DNA of 64,000 bases from Pleurocapsa sp. PCC 7327 (GTDB lineage: Bacteria; Cyanobacteriota; Cyanobacteriia; Cyanobacteriales; Microcystaceae), in assembly GCF_000317025.1 (NCBI RefSeq), contig NC_019689.1:571501-635500 (forward strand), read 5' to 3'. How positions within the stretch are numbered: the first letter of the stretch is position 1; the number at the start of each line of letters is the position of its first letter. The notes beneath the pieces were generated by a model. It saw nothing but the letters and a program-made list of their open reading frames with translations, did not search any database and was not told where the DNA came from. This document shows, piece by piece, positions 1-8,927 of this stretch. The translations under genes were made by a program, and so were the position numbers.

Positions 1-1
1 T

Positions 2-1270
2 GGTATGCTCTGTCCCGCTCTTCCCGGTCATCTAAATCCAATGATGGCTTTGGGAAGGGAACTCAAAAGGCGCGGTCACGACCTCACATTTTTTCAGATT
101 CCAGATGTCAAATCCAAAATCTTAGCAGAAGGGTTCAATTTCCATCCCATCGGTCAAGATGTCTACCCTCCTGGTTCTCTCAAAAAATTCCTAGCCCATT
201 TAGGAAAGCTTAAGGGACCGCCAGCAATTATCTACTGGCATCAAGATCATCAACAGGTAGCTGGTGTAGTTTGTCGCGATGCTCCTAAAGCTATTCAAAA
301 GGCAGGTGTAGAAGCGCTTCTCATCGATCAACTCGAACCCGGTGGTGCTGCTGTCGCCGAACGTTTACAGCTTCCTTTCATCACTATTTGCAATGCGCTT
401 GCCCTCAATCGCGAACCCGGTATTCCTCCAATCTTTACCCATTGGGTTTATCAAGAAGCTTCCTGGGTACATCTACGCAATCAGGTCGCATCTTATCTCA
501 GCGATCTTACAGTACAACCATTTCATGTTGTAGTGGCTCGATATCGACGACAATGGAAATTGCCTCCTCTCAAAGGCTCGGATATCTTTTTTGCCAACTC
601 TCAACTCGCGCAAATCAGCCAGCAACCTACTACTTTTGATTTTCCTCGCCAGTTTCTCCCCAAATGCTTTCACTACACCGGACCTTGGCGCAATCAATCG
701 GCTCAAGTCGTTCCGTTTCCATGGGAACGCTTGACTGATAAACCCCTCATTTACGCGTCCTTGGGAACTTTGCAAATTAGTAAATATGATGTCTTTCACT
801 GCATAGCTGCCGCTTGCGAACCCTTAGACGTACAACTGGTAATTACTCACGGCGGTGGGATGAATGAGGAACAAGCTCAAAAACTCCCTGGCTCCCCTTT
901 GGTTGTCTCTTATGCACCTCAACTGGAGGTTTTAGCCAAAGCAACACTCGCCATTACCCATGCTGGTTTAAACACCGTATTGGATGCTCTCAGTTACGGA
1001 GTTCCCCTAGTAGCTATTCCCATTACCTTCGAGCAACCCGGTATTGCTGCTCGCTTGCAATGGACTGGTGCCGGACAGATGCTTCCGGTATCTCGCCTGA
1101 GCGTATCTAGGCTCCGCACTGCCATACAACAGGTATTGACTGAAAAATCTTATAGACAAAATGCGGAGCGATTGCGAGATTCTCTACGTCAAGCAGGTGG
1201 AGTCGTGCAAGCTGCGGATATTGTGGAACGGGTAATAGAAACGGGGAAACCCGTGCTTGCAGATAATTGA
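2..1270 (+). CDS. MGT-family glycosyltransferase, 5' partial
   Basis: GT-B fold glycosyltransferase of the UDP-glucuronosyl/UDP-glucosyltransferase (MGT) type, which moves a sugar from a nucleotide-sugar to a small lipophilic acceptor. The visible start (CPALPGHLNPMMALG) is the usual N-terminal acceptor-side motif of this family, normally preceded by a few residues, and the frame is open to the window edge, so the true start lies upstream. The C-terminal donor-binding half contains THAGLNTVLDALSYGVPLVA, matching the family signature region. About 421 residues are visible, close to full length. The acceptor cannot be named; carotenoid glucosyltransferases (CrtX-like) belong to the same broad family but no specific evidence supports that here. 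Confidence 0.8.
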   Translation, partial: GMLCPALPGHLNPMMALGRELKRRGHDLTFFQIPDVKSKILAEGFNFHPIGQDVYPPGSLKKFLAHLGKLKGPPAIIYWHQDHQQVAGVVCRDAPKAIQKAGVEALLIDQLEPGGAAVAERLQLPFITICNALALNREPGIPPIFTHWVYQEASWVHLRNQVASYLSDLTVQPFHVVVARYRRQWKLPPLKGSDIFFANSQLAQISQQPTTFDFPRQFLPKCFHYTGPWRNQSAQVVPFPWERLTDKPLIYASLGTLQISKYDVFHCIAAACEPLDVQLVITHGGGMNEEQAQKLPGSPLVVSYAPQLEVLAKATLAITHAGLNTVLDALSYGVPLVAIPITFEQPGIAARLQWTGAGQMLPVSRLSVSRLRTAIQQVLTEKSYRQNAERLRDSLRQAGGVVQAADIVERVIETGKPVLADN

Positions 1271-1429
1271 AACTCCCATAGATAAGAATGTTTCTTCTAC
1301 ACCCTCTTACTGTTTTAGCTACTCAGCTAACTGTATTTTTTCAGATTAAGAAGTTATTGACTTGGCTCAAGATTAAAATTGTTCCAGTGATGCATATTAA
1401 ATTTTGCTGATAAACCACTTTACTAAAAC

Positions 1430-1527
1430 TTCATATGGGATCCTGCATTAAAATCCTTGATTTAACTTGAATGTGAAGCTCTTTACCGAAATTTCATATA
1501 AAACTCTTGACCAAATTTGAATATGAA
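1430..1527. promoter_or_regulatory. duplicated inverted-repeat block upstream of PEP-CTERM gene
   Basis: Two related units lie in the 323-bp spacer before the PEP-CTERM gene. Unit 1 runs from TTCATAT (1430) to ATGTGAA (ending 1477); unit 2 from TTCATAT (1493) to ATATGAA (ending 1527). Each is bounded by an inverted heptamer and their last 28 bases agree at about 21 positions; unit 1 carries 13 extra bases after the first heptamer. Operator or promoter function is inferred from position and symmetry only. Confidence 0.35.
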
Positions 1528-1593
1528 CAGTAAATTTAGAGAGAGTTAAGCGATATTGCTGACCGTAAAAACACTAGCAGGGATAAAGCAATT

Positions 1594-2370
1594 ATGAATT
1601 GGAAGATTTCAAGCGCAATAGGCTCTTTAGCCTTTCTTTCAGCTAGTGCGCTCTGTAATGCAAACCCAGCGTCTGCCGCCATTATAGGTACTATAGAAAT
1701 TGGTGGAGCTAATATCGAGGCTAGAGGACTAGGAATAACCTCTCCAGAAGGGAGTCCACTTACTACTATTGACTTTGGCTGGTTTGGCGATCAAACACCT
1801 GCCGCTCCCGATCAAGTAGCGGGATTTGGCGAATTTAATATCACTTCAGCAGATGGTGTATTTGCTGCGAATAATCCACCGCCACCTCAGGCAGGTCGCG
1901 TTAGGGATTTGCCAGTTAATGGAGCGTTTGAGCCAGTACCTCAATTCCTCCGCTTTGCTTCCAACTTTGGCAATACTGTGCCCGTTACCGATCCTAGCCA
2001 GTTCAATACTTCCTTCAATATAAGCTCAACCACCCCACCCGTATATAAGGAGACGGCGAGAGGAATTAATGTAGCCTTTGATGTCACAGGCACATTTAAC
2101 CTACCAGATGGTCGAACCGTTGATGGAGAAGGAATCGTTGGTGGTGAAGTCCTTTTCAGCAGCCAACCCGGTACCCCCTTCAATAACTTGACCAGTTTTC
2201 TGAATTACATTTCAGTACAAGGTAACGTAGTTAACATTGATTCCTGGTCTGGAAACTTGAATGCTAGGATAGAGCAGGTTCCAGAGCCAGCGAGCGTGTT
2301 AGGTCTACTAGCAGCGACTGGTCTAGCAGGCGCTACTATGAGAAAGGGTCAGCGCAAGCAAAAAAGCTAA
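1594..2370 (+). CDS. PEP-CTERM sorting domain protein
   Basis: Secreted protein of 258 residues. Residues 1-29 form a signal peptide ending near NPASAA. The C-terminus has the PEP-CTERM sorting signal: VPEPASVLG, a hydrophobic stretch, then a basic tail (MRKGQRKQKS). Such proteins are processed by exosortase/EpsH-type systems and displayed or released at the cell surface, often with exopolysaccharide; no exosortase gene is in this window. The middle is Gly/Pro/Ser/Thr-rich with no recognised catalytic motif. Preceded by a duplicated regulatory block and followed by a good Rho-independent terminator, so probably monocistronic. Confidence 0.8.
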   Translation: MNWKISSAIGSLAFLSASALCNANPASAAIIGTIEIGGANIEARGLGITSPEGSPLTTIDFGWFGDQTPAAPDQVAGFGEFNITSADGVFAANNPPPPQAGRVRDLPVNGAFEPVPQFLRFASNFGNTVPVTDPSQFNTSFNISSTTPPVYKETARGINVAFDVTGTFNLPDGRTVDGEGIVGGEVLFSSQPGTPFNNLTSFLNYISVQGNVVNIDSWSGNLNARIEQVPEPASVLGLLAATGLAGATMRKGQRKQKS

Positions 2371-2407
2371 TGCTTTTCGCTGAGAAAAATAACTCATTAG
2401 TAATGAG

Positions 2408-2442
2408 GAGTGCGTTGTTAAAGAAGCGCACTCATTTTTTTT
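2408..2442 (+). terminator. Rho-independent terminator of PEP-CTERM gene
   Basis: GAGTGCG (2408-2414) pairs with CGCACTC (2427-2433), followed by AT and a run of eight T. It sits 38 bases after the stop codon. Confidence 0.75.
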
Positions 2443-2677
2443 ATTGCATATAAACAGAAAAGAATCTCGGCGCGAGCCGCTCCTCGTTTTCTATCCTAAG
2501 AAGCGAAGCGATCGATCGCATTTCTTTGGTTAAAAAGAGTAACAAAAGCGCGATCGCCTAAAGCAGTATGAAAAGAAAAAAGCTAGGCGAGATCGCGAAT
2601 CATTCAGAATGATAGACAGCGATCGCAGTTCTTAGGTTAAAAAGAATAACGAAAAAATTCTCTTATATTGTAGTCAG

Positions 2678-2926
2678 CTAAGAGGTTTCTTGAAATCGCA
2701 CCGAAGATTCTTTGGCGTTCAATAGTTGCCGAAACTCTTGAGGATGCTGATTTTGCAACTCTTCCGCCTCTAATCGTGCTAGATGAGTGGCTGCATCAGC
2801 TAACAGCATGGCTATATTCATTCGTCTGAGTTGGTTAGTTTCTTCCCAAAGTTCTTGTCCTAAAAGCCGTACCCGATGACGATAGGCTTGCACGGAGTTA
2901 GGGTCGAGAATGTTAGGATTGTTCAT
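2678..2926 (-). CDS. small hypothetical protein (82 aa)
   Basis: An 82-residue, mostly helical, soluble protein rich in Leu, Glu and Gln, with no signal peptide, membrane segment or motif I recognise. The frame is clean, with an ATG start and a short leader shared with the TonB-like gene upstream on the same strand (stop of that gene at 2989, this start at 2926), so co-transcription is possible. The 235-bp spacer between it and the PEP-CTERM terminator is rich in GCGATCGC octamers and holds nothing else that I can call. Confidence 0.5.
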   Translation of the reverse strand: MNNPNILDPNSVQAYRHRVRLLGQELWEETNQLRRMNIAMLLADAATHLARLEAEELQNQHPQEFRQLLNAKESSVRFQETS

Positions 2927-2988
2927 AAGCTTACTGCACCAAGAGAGTACGAATGTTTAGCAAGATTCGTTCTGGCTCAACCCAACTG

Positions 2989-4716
2989 CTAATCGCTGTC
3001 TTCCGTTGATGGTTTTTCTTTATCCAAAGAGGGTTCGCGAGAATTATTAGAATCTTCTTGAAGCTTCCGAGGAGCGACCGTACCGAGAGGGCGAGATTCT
3101 GGGTTTTTTCTAAAGCTCGCTGGTGCAGGAGCAGCGGGTTCCCATCGCGGCTTGGGCTTAATAGATGTCTCTGCCTCATTCGCTTCTGGAGTTTTCCCAG
3201 GAGCCGTTAGCGCAGGGCTGAGGCTTTCCTGTTGTGGCTTAGACTGAGTGGGCGTGGTAGTTGCTTCAGTCTCTTGTGGGACTTGCTGCCAAGTATTGCG
3301 CCTCGGTTCGGAGGTGTCTGGAGTTAATTGAGCTGGTTTGGGAGCGGGCGTGGTAGTCGCCTCACTCTCTTGTGGCACCTGTCGCCAGCCATTGCGCGTC
3401 GGTGGGGTTTCTGGAGTCAATCGAGCTGGTTCGGGTGCAGGCGTGGTAGTTGCCCCAGTCTCTTCTGGTGCTTTTCCGGGGGTAGCTGGTGGGGTGGGTT
3501 TTTGCGTTGCCGACGGTTCTCCAATCGGTTTATTCTCGCTAGACTCTGGTGGAGCCACAGCTAAAGACGGACATACCTTTGGATCGTATTTATAGTTCAC
3601 GACTACTCGGTAAGGTTGCGTTTGTCCGGTTTGATTGGTGAAACTGCGCTCTTTAATCTCATTGAGTGCCTGCTGATTTAGAATGGGATAGCCCGCGCTT
3701 CTGATTAAATAGGGACGGTACGGAGAACTTGCCACTCTTCCTTGGGCATTTACCATCACGCCATAAACGGTCGTCCCTTCTAGCTTTCTCATACAAGCTG
3801 CTTTCGGATATGTTCCTTCAAGGGCAATCTCTGTCGGTTGCGCGACTTTTACCCTGACTCTCCAGTTCACCTCATTTTCCCTAGCTTCTTCGTCGGTCGT
3901 ATTTTCTTTATCCGCGATGAGACTTTCTGCCCCTCGGATGTTTTCAGCAACTAATTGTTTGATGCGTCTCTCTTGCAGAGCTGCTCTAGCGTTGGCGGCG
4001 GCATTGGTTTGTCCTCCATTACCATTAACCATTGCCTGTTGAGAGGTTCCGGCAGGATTGCCCGTTGGCGTACCGCTTCCAGTAACGATAGAATCTCTCC
4101 TGTTAATCAATTCGTCAGCCGGAATTGGCGGTCTGAGTTCGCCGAAATCAGGTCTTTGAGTTCTGAGTTCGTTAATTGGAGGGGGCTGAATCTTGGGAGG
4201 ATAGGTGGGAGGATATTGGAAGTTAGGCGGTTGGGAGGGTAAAGTGGGCAATGTACTAGGTGAGGGCAATGCTCTCTGCGGAGACGGTAAGGCTGGCATT
4301 GACTGTTGCGGAGGAACGACGACGGGTAAGTTATTGCCAAGCGCTATGGTATCGGGAGGAGGCGGCAGAGAGGGAAGATTGCTCGCGCTGGGATAAGATG
4401 GTGGCAGAGAAGGCAGAGAAGGCAGAGAAGATGAGTCGAAAAAGGAGCCATTGAGAGAGGATGGATCGGGATATTGCGGTATGTCTTCTAAGGAGGGCTG
4501 CTCAAGATTTGGCAAACGGCTTTGCTCGGCAGCATTTAACTCTACTAATCCTACTTCTCGCGCGTTCGTCGCTTTCTCTTTTTGCCAGGCTTTTGGGAAG
4601 ATAGGCAATCCTACTCCCAGCACAAAAGCATGAATTCCAATAGAGGCAATAATAAAAAGGCTCTTGACATTAAATATTTTGCTGGATGTGGTTCCGATTA
4701 TCGAGGGGGAAGACAT
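2989..4716 (-). CDS. TonB-like energy-transducer family protein with repeat tail
   Basis: A 575-residue protein with one N-terminal membrane anchor (about residues 17-38), a long Pro/Ser-rich periplasmic spacer (60-200), a helical linker, and a TonB-type C-terminal domain at about 298-381 (GTTVYGVMVNAQGRV, then a VVVNYKYDP strand). TonB domains normally end the protein and reach outer-membrane receptors; here about 195 further residues follow, low-complexity Thr/Pro/Ala with a tandem repeat of about 32 residues. Role as transducer is inferred; no ExbB/ExbD pair is adjacent (a divergent ExbB/ExbD cassette lies at 58-61 kb) and no TonB-dependent receptor is seen. Start chosen at the ATG giving the anchor. 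Confidence 0.65.
   Translation of the reverse strand: MSSPSIIGTTSSKIFNVKSLFIIASIGIHAFVLGVGLPIFPKAWQKEKATNAREVGLVELNAAEQSRLPNLEQPSLEDIPQYPDPSSLNGSFFDSSSLPSLPSLPPSYPSASNLPSLPPPPDTIALGNNLPVVVPPQQSMPALPSPQRALPSPSTLPTLPSQPPNFQYPPTYPPKIQPPPINELRTQRPDFGELRPPIPADELINRRDSIVTGSGTPTGNPAGTSQQAMVNGNGGQTNAAANARAALQERRIKQLVAENIRGAESLIADKENTTDEEARENEVNWRVRVKVAQPTEIALEGTYPKAACMRKLEGTTVYGVMVNAQGRVASSPYRPYLIRSAGYPILNQQALNEIKERSFTNQTGQTQPYRVVVNYKYDPKVCPSLAVAPPESSENKPIGEPSATQKPTPPATPGKAPEETGATTTPAPEPARLTPETPPTRNGWRQVPQESEATTTPAPKPAQLTPDTSEPRRNTWQQVPQETEATTTPTQSKPQQESLSPALTAPGKTPEANEAETSIKPKPRWEPAAPAPASFRKNPESRPLGTVAPRKLQEDSNNSREPSLDKEKPSTEDSD
3251..3475. repeat. in-gene tandem repeat, about 93-96 bp unit
   Basis: Near-identical segments containing GCGTGGTAGT start at about 3252, 3347 and 3441, giving periods of 95 and 94-96 bases that preserve the reading frame. 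They encode the repeated ATTTPAP...VPQE blocks of the TonB-like protein tail. Such units are prone to copy-number change by slippage. Confidence 0.6.
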
Positions 4717-5008
4717 AACTATTCTCGTCCAACTCCGCTTTGTCTTTTATAGCAAAAGTAAATATATTCTTTGAGGTTTATGGAGGTTTATGTAGGTATT
4801 TTAGTAGCCTAACTCGTTATTTCAGCAAAAACTTACTATGTACCTTACCAGAATTGGTGAAGACGATTGCGGACGGCTGACAGTCAATCGCCTAGCATTG
4901 CTATAATCGTGAGATTTTTCTAACGATCGCGATCGCGGCACGGTCAATCACCTTAGAGAGACTACTCTTTCTCTGATGCCAAAGAATAGCTTTCTCCTAA
5001 CCAATTAT

Positions 5009-6184
5009 CTACTCTCTTTGTAAAAATTCGGCTATTTTTTCGACTGCGATTTCTAAAATTTTTGGTTCTTGTACGAGGGCAAAACGAACGTAACCTTCGC
5101 CGCATTTTCCAAATCCCGAACCGGGAGAAACCGCTACTCCAGTGGCAGCGACTAATCGGGTACAAAATTCGACGGAGTTATTCTGCCAGGGTTCGGGTAA
5201 TTTTGCCCAGACATACATGGTGGCTTTGGGTGTGGGGACTTGCCAGCCAATGCGATGCAGGGCGCCAATGAAAGCATCTCTTCGTTTTTGGAAGGTGGCA
5301 ACGGTTTCTTTGACCGATGCTTGAGAACCTTCTAAAGCTGCGATCGCTCCCTGTAAAATGCCTCGATACTGATTAAAATCGACGACGGCTTTGATTTGTC
5401 TGAGCGCCAAAATAAGCTGAGGGTTGCCAATCGCGTAACCGATGCGAAACCCGCCCATATTATAAGACTTGGAGAAGGTAAAAAATTCTATAGAAACTTC
5501 TTTATGCGGATCGGCTTGCAAAATTGATGGGGGAGGGTTCGTCTGGTCAAAAAAGATATCGACGTAGGGGAAGTCGTGGACTAGAACGAGGTTATGCTGG
5601 CGACAGAAATCGACCGCTTGCTCGAAGAAAGACAAAGGCACGATCGCGCTGGTAGGATTGTGAGGATAGCTCAGCACCATCATGCGAGCTTGGGCGAGAA
5701 CTGGCGTAGGAACGTCTTCGAGGACGGGTAAAAATTGATTTTCTGCCAAAAGCGGCATCGGGTAAATCTGTCCGCCAGCGAGATAAACGCCGCCTGCATG
5801 AGAAGGATATCCCGGATCGAGGAGTAGGGCAAAATCTCCCGGATCGAGCAGCGCTAAGGGCAAATGTGCCGTTCCTTCTTGAGAGCCAATCAGGGAAAGA
5901 ACTTCTGTTGCCGGATCGACGGGAATACCAAATCGGTTAGTATACCAGCGAGCCACGGCTTCTCGAAACGCTTGCGTTCCGTGATAGAGTAAATAACCGT
6001 GAGTGCTGCGATCGTGAAGCGACTGTTCGATCGCGGCAATGACGTGGTCTGAAGCGGGCAAGTCAGACGAACCTAGGGACAAGTCTATAATTTCTTTTCC
6101 TGCTGCCCTCGCCTTTGCCTTCGCCCGATCCATATCGGCAAATACGTTGATTTGTATAGCTTTTAACCGTTCGGCGAATTCCAT
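5009..6184 (-). CDS. class I/II PLP-dependent aminotransferase
   Basis: 391-residue fold-type I aminotransferase that swaps an amino group between an amino acid and a 2-oxo acid through pyridoxal phosphate. Visible: SYPHNPT (the NP of the cofactor pocket), HDFPYVDIFFD, and the Schiff-base lysine motif FSKSYNMGGFRIG. Overall closest in feel to the LL-diaminopimelate/aspartate aminotransferase group; the substrate cannot be fixed from sequence. The frame continues cleanly to a QRE end. It lies upstream of thioredoxin on the same strand, but a repeat-rich 85-bp spacer separates them (trxA stop is at 6270), so the two are probably not tightly coupled. Confidence 0.8.
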   Translation of the reverse strand: MEFAERLKAIQINVFADMDRAKAKARAAGKEIIDLSLGSSDLPASDHVIAAIEQSLHDRSTHGYLLYHGTQAFREAVARWYTNRFGIPVDPATEVLSLIGSQEGTAHLPLALLDPGDFALLLDPGYPSHAGGVYLAGGQIYPMPLLAENQFLPVLEDVPTPVLAQARMMVLSYPHNPTSAIVPLSFFEQAVDFCRQHNLVLVHDFPYVDIFFDQTNPPPSILQADPHKEVSIEFFTFSKSYNMGGFRIGYAIGNPQLILALRQIKAVVDFNQYRGILQGAIAALEGSQASVKETVATFQKRRDAFIGALHRIGWQVPTPKATMYVWAKLPEPWQNNSVEFCTRLVAATGVAVSPGSGFGKCGEGYVRFALVQEPKILEIAVEKIAEFLQRE

Positions 6185-6269
6185 TTTTCTTAGATGTTGG
6201 TTAATCGTTAGTTGTTAGTAGTTATTAGTTAGAGCAAAACTCTACTAACCAATAACTAATAACCAATAA

Positions 6270-6596
6270 CTAATTCAGACAACCATCCACCAATGTCTGA
6301 AGCTGTTGCTTGCCGATCGCGCCTTCGTACGACTTCACGAGTTCTTTGTCTTTGAAAAGTCTGAGGGCGGGAACGCCTTCGACCTTGCATTTAGCAACTG
6401 CATCTGGATTGGCATCTACCTCTAGTTTAACGACTTTTAGGCGATCGCTATAGGTATTGGCAACCCAATCGATTGACGGCGAGACTAGGCGGCAGGGACC
6501 GCACCAACCCGCCCAAAAATAGACGAGAACGGGTTTGTCTTCGCTAAATACTTCTTTCTCGAATTCAGTATCTGTAATTTCTAGGACACTACCCAT
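6270..6596 (-). CDS. trxA: thioredoxin
   Basis: Cytosolic thiol-disulfide reductant of 108 residues, the usual length. The redox motif is WAGWCGPCRLV and the cis-Pro loop is VEGVPALRLF. In cyanobacteria such thioredoxins take electrons from ferredoxin via ferredoxin:thioredoxin reductase, whose catalytic chain is encoded at 13.6 kb. The catalytic-motif Thr/Trp context is slightly unusual (AGWCGPC instead of APWCGPC). Downstream of its stop the sequence 6200-6268 is made of inverted TTAGTTATT-type repeats that may act as a terminator. Confidence 0.9.
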   Translation of the reverse strand: MGSVLEITDTEFEKEVFSEDKPVLVYFWAGWCGPCRLVSPSIDWVANTYSDRLKVVKLEVDANPDAVAKCKVEGVPALRLFKDKELVKSYEGAIGKQQLQTLVDGCLN

Positions 6597-6729
6597 ATCA
6601 GTTATTGGTTCTTTTGTGCTCGATTATTAATTATCTCAGCTAGCCGTTCTCGCTTCTCAAAAAAATGAAAAATAAGGGGCAGGTAACAGGAAAAGCGCTA
6701 TCGTTTCCCCATTTCCTGCTCCTTACTCT

Positions 6730-7503
6730 TTATACATCCTTGAGCTTCGAGCGCAGTTCCTCTAGCTCGGCATCGACAACCGAGTCGGAGGCAGAAGACG
6801 ATTTGGTTTCTGAAGCTTGAGGTAATGCTTCTGGAGGTTTCGACCCTTCTATCATCTGAGCTTTGAGCATTGCCAGTTCGTCGTCTACGTTGCTACCCGC
6901 TTCTAACTGAGCGAACTGTTGTTCTATGCCATAACCGCTCAATTCCCCGAATGCCTGAGAGCGAGCTTCCATTTCTAGGACTTTGGTTTCCATGCGCTCG
7001 AAGGCTCCCGTAGCACTGTTGATATCGATATTGCCCAGAGCCTTTTGCAGATCTTCGTTAGCTTTAGCCGCTCTAGCTCGTGCCTGAAGCATATTTTTCT
7101 TAGTTTTGGCTTCAGAAATCTTACTTTCTAGAGCCACCAAATTCTTTCTCAGGCTATCGACTTGAGCGATTTGCCCGTCGAGTTGCTGTTTGAGAACGGT
7201 TGCTGTATCCATATGCGATTTTTTGCGCGTCAGAGCTTCGCGAGCTAGATTCTCGTCTCCTTTAGAAAGAGCTAGTTTCGCCCGTTGCTCCCACTTGTTA
7301 GCTTCTCCTAAGTCTTGGTTGTACCTTTGCTCGGTACGTTTCTGCTCCGCAATTGCCCTAGCAACGGCTTGGCGTAGCTGAACCAAGTCTTCTTGCATAT
7401 CGATAACGGCTTGTTCCAGAACTTTTTCTGGGTCTTCAGCCTTGCTTACCATATCGTTAAGATTAGCTCGGACAACTCGGCTAAGGCGATCGAATAATCC
7501 CAT
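6730..7503 (-). CDS. vipp1: Vipp1/PspA (IM30) family membrane-remodelling protein
   Basis: 257 residues: a PspA core of long coiled-coil helices (MGLFDRLSRVVRANLNDMVS at the amphipathic N-terminus) followed by a linker and a short C-terminal helix (VVDAELEELRSKLKDV). That extra C-terminal helix separates thylakoid Vipp1/IM30 from bacterial PspA. Vipp1 polymerises on membranes and supports thylakoid formation and repair. Lies between thioredoxin and accA on the same strand; a hairpin in the accA-vipp1 spacer suggests its own promoter. Confidence 0.88.
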   Translation of the reverse strand: MGLFDRLSRVVRANLNDMVSKAEDPEKVLEQAVIDMQEDLVQLRQAVARAIAEQKRTEQRYNQDLGEANKWEQRAKLALSKGDENLAREALTRKKSHMDTATVLKQQLDGQIAQVDSLRKNLVALESKISEAKTKKNMLQARARAAKANEDLQKALGNIDINSATGAFERMETKVLEMEARSQAFGELSGYGIEQQFAQLEAGSNVDDELAMLKAQMIEGSKPPEALPQASETKSSSASDSVVDAELEELRSKLKDV

Positions 7504-7623
7504 GGCGCTGTCTATCCTCTCGGAATTTACAAAAGTAGTAGTAATGCAGGTTTAATTGATTGACCTGTCTATTAAAAGTTTATCTCGATGGGATTGGGAG
7601 CTTGACGATCTCCCGTTGGCCCA

Positions 7624-7648
7624 ATAAAGCGGGCAATACCCGCTTTAT
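7624..7648. terminator. perfect inverted repeat after accA
   Basis: ATAAAGCGGG (7624-7633) pairs with CCCGCTTTAT (7639-7648) around a 5-base loop. It sits 41 bases downstream of the accA stop on the minus strand. The following T-run is weak, so this may be a terminator or a processing hairpin. Confidence 0.5.
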
Positions 7649-7688
7649 CGATATTAACTTTCTTAAATTCTATTAATCAACCTATTTT

Positions 7689-8669
7689 TTATTCTAGGCA
7701 TTCTTCAAAAGCCCCTATGCGACGAAATTTCTGATAGCGCAGTTCTTGGCGCTGCCCAGGGGACATTTGCGAGAGTTTTTCTAAATTTTCCAGTAGGGCG
7801 GTTTTGAGAAGCGCTGCTGCCTCAAGAGGATGGGAGTGAGCCCCACCAGAGGGTTCTGGTACGATCTCGTCGATAATGCCCAATTCTTTTAAGTCTGAGG
7901 AAGTAATTTTCAGCGCCACAGCCGCCCGATCCGATTTTTTAGCATCTTTCCAGAGGATGGCAGCGCAGGCTTCTGGAGAAGCTACCGTGTAGACAGAATG
8001 CTCTAGCATCAAGAGCCGATCGCCCACCCCAATCCCCAAAGCGCCGCCAGAACCGCCTTCGCCAATAACGGTGCAGATAATCGGGACTTCAAAATCGAAC
8101 ATTTGCCGAAGGTTATAAGCGATCGCTTCTCCCTGTCCTCGATTTTCGGCTTCTACTCCCGCCCATGCTCCCGGCGTATCGATAAAGGTAATAATTGGCA
8201 TGCCAAACTGGTTAGCATGTTCCATCAGGCGTAGGGCTTTGCGATAACCGCTCGGAGAAGCCATGCCGAAATTGCGAACGACATTATCCTTAGTATCTCG
8301 ACCTTTCTGGTGTCCCAAAATCGTTACGGGCCTTCCATCTAAGCGAGCGATGCCACCTACGATCGCCGGATCGTCATAACCGCCGCGATCGCCGTGCAAC
8401 TCAAACCACTCGTCGCTCATCGCTTGGATATAGTCGAGGGTGCTGGGACGGCGAGGGTGACGCGCTAGTTGCAGGCGTTGCGAGGGGGTCAGGGCGCTAA
8501 AAATTTCCTGGCGCAATTGTTCGGCTCGATTTTCTAACTCGACGATCTTCTCAGAGACATCGACATTATTTTCCTCAGCAAGTTCCCGGATTTGGTTAAT
8601 CCGAGCTTCTAATTCGTATAAGGGTTTTTCAAAATCCAACAGGAAGGTTCGGCGATTGGTCTTTGTCAT
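7689..8669 (-). CDS. accA: acetyl-CoA carboxylase carboxyltransferase, alpha subunit
   Basis: 326-residue AccA, normal length. It pairs with AccD to transfer the carboxyl group from biotin to acetyl-CoA, the first step of fatty acid synthesis. The N-terminal helical part ([19 protein letters not shown]) and the crotonase-like core ([19 protein letters not shown] region, [15 protein letters not shown] oxyanion loop, [11 protein letters not shown]) are all intact. No accD in the window. Divergent from ffh across a 258-bp spacer that must hold both promoters. Confidence 0.95.
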   Translation of the reverse strand: MTKTNRRTFLLDFEKPLYELEARINQIRELAEENNVDVSEKIVELENRAEQLRQEIFSALTPSQRLQLARHPRRPSTLDYIQAMSDEWFELHGDRGGYDDPAIVGGIARLDGRPVTILGHQKGRDTKDNVVRNFGMASPSGYRKALRLMEHANQFGMPIITFIDTPGAWAGVEAENRGQGEAIAYNLRQMFDFEVPIICTVIGEGGSGGALGIGVGDRLLMLEHSVYTVASPEACAAILWKDAKKSDRAAVALKITSSDLKELGIIDEIVPEPSGGAHSHPLEAAALLKTALLENLEKLSQMSPGQRQELRYQKFRRIGAFEECLE

Positions 8670-8927
8670 AGTTTTGGCTGCCTCGACGATTTCTAGAGAT
8701 TTTTAATAGGCGAACAAAAGTTAAAAAATTATCTAAATATAAGGTTTTACATCTTTTGAGCAACCACCTCCAAGAATAACAAATCTCATCGCCTTTATTT
8801 CTCCTAATTACCTTGTCTCCAAGAACTATGGAAAAGAGACAAGCCTCATACTAGACCCTAAAAACGTTATTCTGGTAAGAAGCCTAACTACTACAGTAGA
8901 GAAACTAATAACGCTAAATACTGCTTT

